Below are positions 32,960 through 43,199 of a stretch of DNA of 64,000 bases, piece after piece. Under the pieces are notes generated by a model, which worked only from the letters and a program-made list of their open reading frames with translations, did not search any database and had not been told where the DNA came from. Every line of letters begins with the position of its first letter. The first letter of the stretch is position 1. The DNA is from Limnephilus marmoratus (Eukaryota; Arthropoda; Insecta; Trichoptera; Limnephilidae). Position numbers and translations under genes: made by a program. The DNA is taken from the NCBI GenBank assembly GCA_917880885.1, contig OU862934.1, positions 34,518,734 through 34,582,733 on the forward strand, read 5' to 3'.

Positions 32960-34101
32960 ATGAATAACACGAAAAAAAGTGAAAAACTGATTATTAACGA
33001 ACTTTTAACGTTTCTTCAAAATACAATTGATGTCTTAGATGAACTAACTGCTGTGCAAATATGCTCCACACATTTCTCCGAAGACGATGTGGAGGCAGCG
33101 AAAGATATTTTGTGCTGTGAAACAGTTGGGCGCAGAATTATGAGGAAAGGCGAAGGTAAGAAGTGCAAGAATCTATACGACATTATTAAAATACTGAAGG
33201 AAACAGAAAATGAAGCCCTACCAACCTTTGTGGCTCAGAATCTGCACAAACTACTGCCTGTAAATTTTTCAATCGTATAGACGTAACATGTCTATTAAAA
33301 GATATCATGGGACTAAAGGGTGAACTTTTTACAATTCAATCGCAAATGTCCAAACAAAGCGATCTGGAAGTTTTGCGCTGTGAAATGGCCCTTTTAAGGA
33401 AAGAACTGAAAACAAACAATCACAACCATGTTCGAAATCAAGACGTAAATACATCACCGTCCTTGAATACATTAAAGGTCACCATACCAGTAGCACTAGA
33501 GAAGAACCGCTCGATCCCAACCTCGCCACTTAAAGAATTACAATTCGACGATGCCCACTGCAGTAATGTGATAATACAGCACACCCCGCCTCTCTTGCAT
33601 ACCCCTAAACAATGGAATAAAATAGCTGCATCTAATTCTCATGCACAACAGAAACTATCACAGGTACAACACCCTGAATTAGCTCAAAATATTCGCACAC
33701 AATATGATAAAAATGCATACAAACCAGTGACAACGAATTCTAATACGGAAGGTTTTAAAACTGTTACCAGAAAACCACGTAGATCGAGAAATATAACAGG
33801 CACAGCAACAGGTAACTCACTTAAAATAGCCGAACTAAAAACAATGCTCTACGTATTGAGGTTCGACAATAGTGTAACTGAGAATAATATTCGAAACTTT
33901 ATTGATAGTAAAATAACAGCGAATAACATCCAAGTGGAAAAAATTACTCAACGAAATCCCAGACATTTTGGATCCTTTAAGTTGACTATACCGAATAAGG
34001 ATTTCAAAACCTACATGAACAAAGAATTTTGGCCAACAGGTACTGTTTTCCGAAAATTTATTGAAAAAAAAATGCAATGGAAGGGAACAAAATTAAAATA
34101 A
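32960..34101 (+). pseudogene. LINE-2 ORF1
   Basis: The N-terminal part (LLTFLQNTIDVLDELTAVQI, FSEDDVEAAKDILC, DIIKILKETENEALPTF) aligns with LINE-1 ORF1. A one-base frameshift near 33269 produces a stop at 33278-33280, after which homologous sequence (RIDVTCLLKDIMG) continues in another frame to 34101. The C-terminal part contains FKTVTRKPRRSRNITG and a region like the LINE-1 ORF1 end (KEFWPTGTVFRKF). It overlaps the start of ORF2 by 25 bp. Confidence 0.75.
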
Positions 34102-36865
34102 TCTCGATAAACTGCAAAAGCTTTAAAAGAAACATTAACTTCATTATAGATATGTGCGATATATACGATGTAATACTTTTGCAAGAAACGTGGCTATTAC
34201 AAAACGAAACATCTAATCTATCCAAAATTCATCCGAACTTTCAGGGATGGGGCACATCTGCCGTAGATTTAGCTAACGGGCCACTGAGGGGACGACCCTA
34301 TGGAGGAGTCGCGGCACTTTAGAGGAATGAGCTGCAAGCTTCCGTAATACCATGTGGAGATGACCGCATCGCTGGTATTCAGATAACCACCAAAGGAGGG
34401 ACAATATGTGTACTGACTGTCTACATGCCGGTATGTCATGCGGACAACCTTACTGACTTCACCAACTACCTGTCCAAAATATATTCGATCATTCAAGACA
34501 ACGAATACTGTGAAACCATCGCGATGGGAGATTTCAACGCTCACCCATCTTCTGTATTTGGGAAAGAACTATCATTTTTCTACACTGAAAATAACTACAG
34601 TTGTATCGATATGGAAAGACTACCCAACGACACATATACATATGTTAGCGATGCTCACAATACCACTTCCTGGCTCGATCATTGTATTTGCACTAATAAC
34701 CTCAAGGACAAAATACATAATCTGTATATACACTATGATACTGACTGGTCCGATCACCAGCCGACATCTTGCATAATCGCTGCTGAAAACCTACCTGCAA
34801 CCGTCTTTAATGCCCCGAAACAGCCTAATAATATAATATGGCGAAGGACTAACAACAAGAAAATAAATGAATATACGTCTGTGGCAGAAGCATTACTCCA
34901 TGTAACTTATCAAAGACACTCCGAATCCATATGTAATTCTGAGTCTACATGCGATCATATGCAAAGCATGGACAATATGTACACAGATATCGTGGAAGCC
35001 CTAAGAAAGGCTGTCAACATTGTATTCTATTGGGAGAGCAATCATAGCGAACCAAAAACATTTCGTCACATTTCCGGGTGGAATCAAAAAGTCAAGGAAC
35101 ACTACGAAAAATCCAGATCGGTATTGATGACGTGGATTCAAAACGGGAGACCATCACAAGGCCCCATTGCGGATGAAAGAAAACAGAAAATGAAGGAGTT
35201 CAAAAGAGCCCTCAAACACTGCCAAAGCTCTGCCGAACAAACAAAGATGGACGAAATTGTAAAATCGCTTGACACAAAACAGTTTGCTCAATTCTGGAAG
35301 AAAAGCAACAATCTGATCAAACCAAACGCTCGAATCGCCAGCCAAATTGACGGGTCCATAAATACGGAGGAAATCGCCAGGACATTTAGAAGAACCTTTG
35401 CAGATATTTCCGGAAACGAAGCACCGACTGCTCCTGATATTATGGAATATGATGGACAAAACGTCTTCCTCTCTGAAAATAATATAATGAAGGCCATCAA
35501 AGCTACTAAGGCCGGTAAATCTCCGGGACATGATAGTTTAAGTATTGAACACATAAGGTACGGAGGTAGATACATACCTAAACTACTAAACATTCTGTTC
35601 AATGCAATCCTCAAACACAACCATCTACCGAGTGCAATGACGAAAACCATTATAACCCCGATCCTGAAATCAGGAAAGCCCGATACGACCAACTCCAGCA
35701 ATTACTGGCCAATATCCCTGGCAACTATAATTGCAAGACTATTTGAAAGGGTAATCCTGAATGAAATAGAAGGTAAACTCAATTTTAAACACAATCAGAT
35801 GGGCTTCAAGTACAGATTATCCACTAATATGGCAATATACTCGGCTAAGCAAATAATAAAATATTACAAGAAACGAAAAACTACTGTATACGGATGCTTC
35901 TTAGATCTGAGCAAAGCTTTCGACAGGGTCTGTCATAAAACCTTAAGGGAGAAATTGAAAGCCAGAAATATACCTACTATGTATATCAACATACTATCCC
36001 GATGGCACTCTCAGCAGGAAAACGTTGTACGGTGGGCAAGTACGTACTCCCAACCGATATATTTGCGATCAGGAGTAAGGCAAGGAGGCTGTATGTCCCC
36101 AATCCTGTTCAATGTATACATGGACGAATAATCAAATCGCCGGACACCAGGGCGGGTTGTCGTATTAATAATTTATGCCTAAATCACATAAGCTATGCGG
36201 ACGACATGATTCTCCTAGCTCCGTCGATCAAGGGGTTGAGAACATTATTAAAAATCTGAGAAGAATATGCAAATGACCACAACATGATGTACAACCCCAA
36301 GAAGACGGAACTAATCGCATTCCACCATGGAAAAAATCCCGAGAAAATGCTCCCTGTAAAACTTAATGAGGAAAACATAAACGAAGAATGTAAAATAGAA
36401 TGTAAAATACTTGGGACACATTATTACTGAAGACCTCTCGGATGACGGTGATATTGAACGACAGCGGAGAAGTATCGGTATACTGTCTAATATGATTGCC
36501 CGAAGATTCTTCAAATGCAGTAACAATGTAAAAAAAAACATTGTTCAATGCATTTTGCACTAGCAGTATACACATGTGAAACATGGTGTCACTACCGAAC
36601 CAGCTCAATAGAATGACTCCGGATCCAATATAATGATGCTTGCAGAATTATATTTGGATACAGAAGATACAGCAGCGCATCTTCAATGTTTATGGAGCTA
36701 GGACTACACGGATTCGCCGGTCTGATGAGACACCGGGTCACTGGAGCCAGGATGCGGCTAATGGCTTCCGATAACACAGTGGTGATCGCAGCCTTCCAGC
36801 ACCAAGCGCCACTCCTGAGCGAGCGCTGGGCCCGAGCTCACTTCAGACCACGTCCTACATTATAA
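34077..36865 (+). pseudogene. LINE-2 ORF2: APE endonuclease and reverse transcriptase
   Basis: Homologous throughout to LINE-1 ORF2: ISINCKSF, LQETWLL, GDFNAHPSS, WSDHQPT, GKSPGHDSLSIEHIRYGG, GCFLDLSKAFDRVCHK, SGVRQGGCMSPILFNVY and YADDMILLAPS. Lesions are a TAG at 34320-34322 at the position of the Trp in LINE-1 'AILWRN', a frameshift near 36125 after FNVYMDE, a TGA at 36257-36259 (Cys in LINE-1 'ICEEYA'), and further frame changes near 36400 and 36545. The end near 36865 matches the LINE-1 C-terminus. Confidence 0.85.
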
Positions 36866-36990
36866 TTGATTATTTATTTTATTTCTATTATCGCTTATGT
36901 TTTTTATTTATTTATGAATTTTTTTTTTCTTTTCTATTTACTTTTTTTTTTACTTTATCTGTTGTGTAAATATGTACAACTTTATGGGAC

Positions 36991-37018
36991 GTGTGGGATT
37001 GCACTATCCTCCCCACAT
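36991..37018 (+). other. LINE-2 3' stem-loop
   Basis: GTGTGGG (36991-36997) pairs with CCCACAT (37012-37018) around ATTGCACTATCCTC. The loop and the following TGGAATAAA match LINE-1 while the stem bases differ in a pairing-preserving way. Confidence 0.7.
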
Positions 37019-37289
37019 CCTGGAATAAACATTATTATTATACTGAACCTTGAATATCCCCCTACCATACCGTACATATATACTGAACCCCCTACCATAC
37101 ATATGCATTCACCGAACCCTTCTTAATTGGAAAGCGGAAGGGGGGCGTAATGGGATAGGATGGGCTATTGTCACAACTATATTTATCACAACGGGGGGGG
37201 GGGGGGGGGATGCAATGGGATAGGATGGGGCGGGATGGGATGTAGGATAGTGACAATATTCTTCGTAATTTTTTTTCGGGCTGTGTCTT

Positions 37290-37380
37290 GTTTCGCCGAA
37301 CCCCTGAGACTGACTCACTGAACCCCTGAGACTGACTTACCAAACCCCTGAGACTGACTCACCGAACCCCTGGGGTTCGG
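37290..37380. repeat. 24-bp tandem repeat in outer hAT
   Basis: About four units of GAACCCCTGAGACTGACTCAC-type sequence at 37300-37372. It ends in a GAACCCC..GGGGTTCGG small palindrome near the outer hAT right end. Confidence 0.6.
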
Positions 37381-37395
37381 TCCAACACAGGTTAA

Positions 37396-38240
37396 CCCTT
37401 AACTATGGACGTGAAATAAAAATTACACTCCCATGGACGTCGGGTCACACAGACCCCTTCATAAAATTCTTCTGTTTTTATACCTGGACCAATCTGACTT
37501 TAGCAGGAAGTTTATATGTATAAATTATTTATAAATAAAAGATCGGGTAATAAAAATATTCAACTTTTATTCATATTTTGATAATTATCTCCAAATTTAA
37601 CAAACTTAGTCAGTTTTCAGTCTTAATTGACTTGAAACCATATTAAGGCTCCTTAATTATAGTAGGTATCACATAAATCAAAACTAATCATTTTTCCTAG
37701 CTAATAAAGAAAAAAATAACAAAAACTCGTAAAAAAAACTTCTGAAAGAAATAAAATGAAAATTCTGACAAGGATTAAACTTATCTGAAATTACTGTCAC
37801 TCAAAACATAGAGGCTTGGAACACTGAAGACAAACTGGCTTCTTGCAGTTAATTCAGGTACGGGTTGTCTTTCTTTCACAACGTTTCACAGCTGATGTAC
37901 TCGTTTCACTACTGTCCGCTATTTTGTTTTCAAAATCTAGAACAAGTAAAAAAGATTATAATATTAAAATGTACGAGAATTATAGTAGGCGGGTCACATA
38001 GGACCGAGTATATTTGTATGGAAATTATAGTCAGCGGGTCTCACAGACCCTGATCAAATTTTTAATGATTATTACTCACGTGATAAGTGCCGGACGACGC
38101 GACTTTCTCCCTCCTTAGTCCAAACACAACTAAAACTGAAACTACTGAGACGCGAGGGGAAGCGCGCGCGGGGAAGGTGTTTATTCCGAGAAATTGAAGA
38201 AGGGGCTGGGTCTCTGAGACCCGGCATCCACAGTTAAAGG
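37396..38240. mobile_element. piggyBac-type MITE with TTAA TSD
   Basis: TTAA occurs at 37392-37395 and 38241-38244. The ends CCCTTAACTATGGACG and CCTTTAACTGTGGATG (inverted) are piggyBac-like (CCYT terminus). Subterminal CGGGTC..CACAGACC motifs recur (37440, 37986, 38035, 38212). No transposase. It splits the outer hAT right TIR exactly at its own TTAA. Confidence 0.8.
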
Positions 38241-38329
38241 TTAAGAACCACTGGTGTAGAGCATTAGGTGTAAAAAAAAACATACATTCTTATAAGATTT
38301 TTTTGATGATCCTATGAAAATTAAGGTAA

Positions 38330-39345
38330 AAGTATGAGGGTCAGTCATATTTTTTTTTTTTTTTTTTTCCCATTAATTGTCAAGAAATAAAAAAATTATT
38401 AGTTACATAGTTGGAAAACCACACTATTGAGATTAATTTGTCACTTTTCAATATAATCTCCGTACATTTCTAAAATTTTGGACCATTTTTTAACAAAGGC
38501 ATGTATCATATATGACGGCCTCCGTAGTCTGGGGGTAAGGCTCTTGACTCGCAATCCGTAGGTCACAGAATCAAATCCCGCATGTGCAAATAAATTTTAT
38601 TTGATTAATTTGTGTTATTTCACAATTAATTCATTTAAAATAATATATAGTATAATTGCGGAGTGGAAGATAGTCTTAGTATCGCCCTGGTGTAAAACCA
38701 TCATTCAGAATTGAAACATTGCTTGAAATGCCTTTAGCCGTGTTTGGTGACTAGATCTGAATAGCCAGTACTTCTCCAACTTTCTCTTCCCCATCTCCTT
38801 CCACTCCCCACTGCCTTCAGCCTCAAAACATACCCCGATTGGAGATGCATAGAAAGTCTCACTGGCTCCAGACTGGGACTCTTGTGAGGTATTGACATAA
38901 TAAAAAATCCCAAAGTGTAAAAAGTACGGTCCTGCTTCCTAAGGCCATCCACCATAGCTTTTGTTAGGAGAAAGATGTGCTTTAAGCTTTTTAAGGGTTG
39001 TGACGTATTAGACAGAATTTATTGTGCATCCTGCTCCAATAAATCAACCATAATCAAACCCTCTGCATCCACTGCAGAACACGGTGGCTATAACTTTCCC
39101 TGCCGATCGCACAGTTTTGAATTTTATCATCCTCGGTGAGTTTGTATGATGCCATTCCATTGACTGCCTCTTTGATTCTGGTTCCATGAAACCCATGTTT
39201 CGTCTCCGGTCACAATTTTCAGTCTTTCATGAATGCGAATAGGCGTTTCACCTTCTGCATTCAAGGATTCAATCACAGAATGCTGACTAATATGAACATT
39301 GATATCAACCATTTTGCAAGCGACTGCAGTGCTGCCACCTGTTGA
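38330..39345 (-). pseudogene. mariner-type transposase remnant, split by a SINE
   Basis: On the minus strand: HISQHSVIESLNAEGETPIRIHERL (N-terminal helix-turn-helix start), fused to KIVTGDETWVSW, the block with the second catalytic Asp. Then come KRQSMEWHHTNSPR, KFKTVRSAGKVIATVF and VDFLEQDATINS-like segments in shifting frames. The C-terminal end (HAFVKKWSKIL-like, GDYIEK) lies beyond the inserted SINE. The N-terminal third is internally deleted. Frameshifts and stops are numerous. Confidence 0.7.
38514..38915 (+). mobile_element. SINE-A (tRNA-derived), copy 1
   Basis: A tRNA-like head (GGCCTCCGTAGTCTGGGGGT..GAATCAAATCCC) is followed by a body (TTCAGAATTGAAACATTGC, CTTCCACTCCCCACTGCC, CATACCCCGATTGGAGATGC) and an A-rich tail near 38910. 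It is the direct counterpart of the minus-strand copy at 41315-41737. It is inserted in the mariner remnant. Confidence 0.7.
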
Positions 39346-39789
39346 TTCAGATAATTACTATTGCAGATAAAGGTTTGTGGAATAGACAAACCGTATCTTG
39401 TACGTTCAGGTAACTAAACCCGAAACGCACAAAACGTGCGTGATATGTTTGTATACATCAAGTTTGTTCCTGCGCTAACGCGAAGCTATGGGACATGGGG
39501 GTATTTTCGTCTCTCCTACATAAGTCACACCGCTGGTCAGTCTGTAAGCAAGTGGCACTGTATATATAACCGTTTAAAAAATCCCATGTTTTTTTACCTA
39601 CTTTTTTAATAATATCCCAAAGGTAGGGCTTTAGTTTTTGACTGACTCTAGTATAATACCCCAACCCATAGGTAGGAAATCTCTGTTGTAGTGTTTAGAA
39701 CATACTTATATATCAACATTGACAATACTCAAGTCTCCTGAAAAATCAATGTATTTCTTCTGGACTAACAAACACATGTGAGTTAATAT
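39346..39789. other. Spacer, nothing recognised
   Basis: No terminal repeats or domain found. A 68-codon minus ORF (39458-39664) has no recognisable motif. Confidence 0.3.
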
Positions 39790-40028
39790 TTATGTCTCAT
39801 TAATAAACATCTAGAATAATTGATTTTGTCCAGCACAAAACATGCTTGACAAAATCAGTTACATATTGTTTATTACAATTATATTTCGTTTTGGTACGAA
39901 ACAAAACTTTTATGTCTCATTAATAAACATTTAAAATAATTGATTTTGTCTCGCTGGTCCACGAAACGTGCTGGACAAAATCAATTATTATTTATTACAA
40001 TTATATTTCGTTTTGGTACGAAACAAAA
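39790..40028. repeat. Two about 119-bp tandem units, each with a hairpin
   Basis: Units begin TTTATGTCTCATTAATAAAC (about 39790 and 39910) and end TTTCGTTTTGGTACGAAAC. Each contains ATTGATTTTGTC..GACAAAATCA (12-15 bp stem) and the self-complementary TTTCG..CGAAA element. Confidence 0.6.
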
Positions 40029-40192
40029 CTATAAATTACTCTTTCAGCCATTTTCCATTTACTTTAAATCGTATATTATTGATAAACAAGACCTAACCAT
40101 GAACTTCTTTTTTTTGATAGCAAGCAGTAAGTAAAATAACACATTCCTTGCTTCATTTACATTCATATATCATTATTCTAACTCTTGACATG

Positions 40193-41237
40193 CAGTACCG
40201 GATTATCCCTAAGGCAGAGTAGGCAACTGTCTAGGGGCCCCGCATTGGCTAGGGGCCCCTAGCCGACGCGGGGAAAAAATGACTTGCTTCAATTAGTGAG
40301 CAACGAAGTTTCAGAAAAAGTCAGCTTTCAAGATTTTTTTTGTTTGTTTTTGGGGTGTTATGCCGTGTTACGCTACCTCCTCCTTTAGCCAACGTTTCGT
40401 ACAGCGCTACAGTGTCCATCATCAGGGCAGATATGTGTATAACATGTGTATAACGCTGTCCGAAACGTTGGCTATAGGAGGAGGTAGCGTAACACGGCAT
40501 AACACCCCAAAAACAAACAACAAAAATACTTTTGGCCGTGAAAATCTAAAATCATATCAGCTTTCAAGATGTTTTTTTAAAATTTTTATTAGGAACATTT
40601 ACCGGTTAATAACATTAGGTACACGCATTAAAGAAAACAACAAATTATGATAATTATGTTATAACCCAATAAATAACTAATGTTCACATCATGCACAATT
40701 AATAAATAAAAAGTCTATTATTAAAACAAATATGTAAACATACTTTTTACATTTTACTTTTCTTTCCTTCTAATTGTAGCTATATTACTTAGTATCTGAA
40801 CTCTGAAGTGATTGAAGGTGCCGTGTGTGGTTTATATTGGCATTTGTTTCATTTTATTTTTAATTATACATACCTACATATGTTTAAAATATAAATGTTG
40901 TACAAGCTTCAATATGCACTACCTATCTGCTTGGGAAAATAAAAGTGAGGACCGGTCGCTTGAAACGCTGTACCATCTTTAGTTTTGCTCCGATTTACTT
41001 GAAATTTTGACACAGTACTCAATATACTGACATGTTTTACATTCAGAAAAAAAAATGAAAAGTTTTAAAACCTTACCCCCCCCCCGCCCCCATTTAATGC
41101 TTGTTAAGGATTTGATCAAGGGAACAAGGAGGCGTTTGGAAGCCCCTTCAACCCCCCCCCCCCGTTAGTCCGCCATTGGTAAAGGGGCCCCGAGACGTGC
41201 ATTGCCTAGGGGCCCCGACATGGTTAATCCGGCCCTG
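40193..41237. mobile_element. hAT MITE (CAGGGCCGGATTA ends), 8-bp TSD
   Basis: Left end CAGTACCGGATTATCCC, right end the inverse CAGGGCCGGATTAACC; TTGACATG at 40185-40192 and 41238-41245. GGGGCCCC-rich subterminal regions sit at both ends. It hosts the foldback at 40335-40556. No transposase. Confidence 0.85.
40335..40556. mobile_element. Foldback element of family F termini with 14-bp TSD
   Basis: Two inverted copies of the family F end (TTTTTGGGGTGTTATGCCG..CAACGTTTCG) flank a short core. TCAGCTTTCAAGAT is duplicated at 40321-40334 and 40557-40570. The insertion lies inside the hAT MITE 40193-41237. Confidence 0.65.
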
Positions 41238-41314
41238 TTGACATGGACCCCCTCATGTATTTGATTAAGAGGAAGTCACAATAGTCCAGGCAACGAAGGA
41301 AAAACAGAGGAAAT

Positions 41315-41737
41315 TTTTTTTTTTTTTTTTTTACAGTGAATACCGCACAAGAATCTCAACTGCTCCCGTCTGGAGCCAGTGAGACTATGGCATCTCCAAT
41401 TGGGGTATGTTGTGAGGCTGAAGGTAGCGGGGAGGGGAAGGAGGTGGGGAAGAGGAAGGTTGGGAAGTACCTGGCTATTCAGATCTGGTCACTAAACACG
41501 GCTAAAGCCATTTTCAAGCAACGTTTCAATTCTGAATGGTGGTCTTACACCAGGGCGATACTGATAGTATCTTCCACTCTGGAACATGCCGCAAATATAC
41601 TATATATTATTTTAAATGAATTAATTGTGAAATAACACAAATTAATCAAATAAAATTTATTTGCGCATGCCGGGTTCGAACCCGCGACCTCCGGAATGTG
41701 AGTCAAGAGTCTTAGCCACTGGACTACGGAGGTCGTC
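41315..41737 (-). mobile_element. SINE-A copy 2, with 7-bp TSD
   Basis: Complete tRNA-derived SINE. The head GACGACCTCCGTAGTCCAG (41737 downward) has a perfect B box (GGGTTCGAACC, 41672-41682), the body is as in copy 1, and the poly(A) reads as a T run at 41314-41332. AGGAAAT is duplicated at 41308-41314 and 41738-41744. It interrupts the left terminal arm of element A. Confidence 0.8.
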
Positions 41738-42046
41738 AGGAAATAATTTGTGTAGAAGCCAATTTTGGCACAGTTGTAGGGGAAGGTGTCCTTAACGACA
41801 TACTAAAAGTATCGGGGGGTGGGGGGGATCTCTAAAGGTCCCTTTTTTCAGTTTTTCGTTAATAACTCGAAAACTACTGCCTCTAGCGAAAAAATGTCTA
41901 CAAACTAAATTAACGAAATTATTTTTTTTACAAAAAAGGCTTTATAAACTTTTTTGTTAGGATCAATGCTTAAGGATATATAAAGGGGGGAAATGTCAAA
42001 TAAAAAAAAACTTCTTAAAATTTTGCAAATTCACTTTGTGGCACCA

Positions 42047-42405
42047 TTTTATTAATGAAATAATTAAAAACACTTTGTTTTTACCACAATAATCTTTATA
42101 TAAAAGTCAACATGTTTCAAGAATGATCTTCTCTTCATCAGGACATTTAATGTACTGAAATGTCCTGATGAAGAGAACATCTTTCTTGAAACATGTTGAC
42201 TTTTAAATAAAGATTATTGTTTCACCAGAAATATAAATTAGTTCACTGGTGAAATATAAATTAGTAGAAGAAAGTACAAAAGTGTTATAATTTCAAATTC
42301 TAATACAATGGAATTCCACCACGAATTATCAGTGCAAGAAATAGACTCATTAAAGATTATTGTGGTAAAAACAAAGTGTTTTTAATTATTTTATTAAAAA
42401 AAACT
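42047..42405. mobile_element. Two-layer foldback element
   Basis: Outer arms: TAATTAAAAACACTTTGTTTTT..CACAATAATCTTTA at 42058-42095, inverted at about 42350-42400. Inner arms: AAAGTCAACATGTTTCAAGA..CTTCATCAGGACATTT at 42104-42150, inverted at 42158-42205. It lies in the left arm of element A and is absent from the right arm. Confidence 0.6.
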
Positions 42406-42429
42406 GTTTTTATTGTTAAAAATTAAATT

Positions 42430-42840
42430 TTTATTCTTAAAAATGAAATGGAAGAGAAGAGAGAGATCTTGACTATGCTGACCAGCATGGAGGAACTTAG
42501 TCCAGACAAAGTTGTCCAGACAAAGACCTTGGTGTCAGCTTAGACTAAATTTCAGAATCATCTGGAATCCCTCAAGGATAATGGGCCTACTGCTGCTTTG
42601 TGGGTTCAATAGATACTTCCACATGATTACCCTGATGAAGAAGTTCATTGATTCTGAGCATCGTGGTGTTTGGGACGGCTACTTGACGTGTGTACAGCAG
42701 ATTCTTCCATGCAAGTGGGCACTTCCAGTATGCAAAATGTGCCCATCTCTACGTGCAAGATATGATACAACTGAGAGCTAGCGTACAAGGAGTTTGCACA
42801 AAAATGGTACTTCACTATTAATCGCACAGATACACCTTGA
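42430..42840 (+). pseudogene. Left-arm inverted copy of the element A gene N-terminal region
   Basis: Plus-strand duplicate of the segment found minus at 46500-46960: FQNHLESLKDNGPTAALWVQ, MKKFIDSEHRGVWDGYL and YAKCAHLY-type blocks. It shows that the terminal inverted repeats extend into coding sequence, so element A is partly a head-to-head duplication. Confidence 0.55.
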
Positions 42841-43199
42841 TATACAGTACATATTGATTGTTGGTGGTGCCAATCCAATGAGAAGAAATATCATGTCCAC
42901 ATCCTCCCCAAATATTGCTACAGTTGGATGTACAGCAGCTTCATCCAACCCACACCTCACAATAGTGGTGTCAGCATCCCCTGTAGCATAAGGCGGCCAA
43001 CCGTCCCGCATTGGCGGCTGTAGTCCCGCTTTGAAATATTTGATAAAATAGTCCCGCAAATCGTCCAAAGCGTCCCGCATGTCCCGCATTCCTATATTTT
43101 TATAATATTGTTTATGGTGGCATATAAACTTCCTCTATCTGTATTCTATTTTAACCATTTCTGTTCTTCTGTGGTTAAGTTGATAACAATATTTGTTTA

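Larger units (their letters stand above)
32825..37037 (+). mobile_element. LINE-2, decayed relative of LINE-1
   Basis: The same organisation as the LINE at 13405-17700: short 5' UTR, ORF1, ORF2, 3' stem-loop, then TGGAATAAACATTATTATTA. Both ORFs are broken. The flanks on both sides carry TACTGAACCTTGAATAT..CCCCTACCATACC (about 31088 and 37038), either a very long duplication or pre-existing tandem repeat of the outer hAT. Confidence 0.8.
31037..38253. mobile_element. Outer hAT element hosting three further elements
   Basis: Begins CAGTGGTTCTTAATCTTTTTGG and ends with the inverse of CAGTGGTTCTTAACC. Perfect GTGTAGAG duplicates lie at 31029-31036 and 38254-38261. Its own sequence is small: TACTGAACCCCCTACCATA-type repeats on the left, and on the right GGGATAGGATGGG segments plus a GAACCCCTGAGACTGACTC tandem repeat. 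The rest is inserted: a hAT MITE (31165-32811), a LINE (32825-37037) and a piggyBac MITE (37396-38240). The right TIR matches the left only once the piggyBac is disregarded. Confidence 0.85.

Noticed and set aside
36866..37126. 86-codon ORF rich in Phe/Tyr/Leu, membrane-protein-like
   Set aside because: It spans the LINE-2 3' UTR with T-rich simple sequence and the outer hAT repeat.
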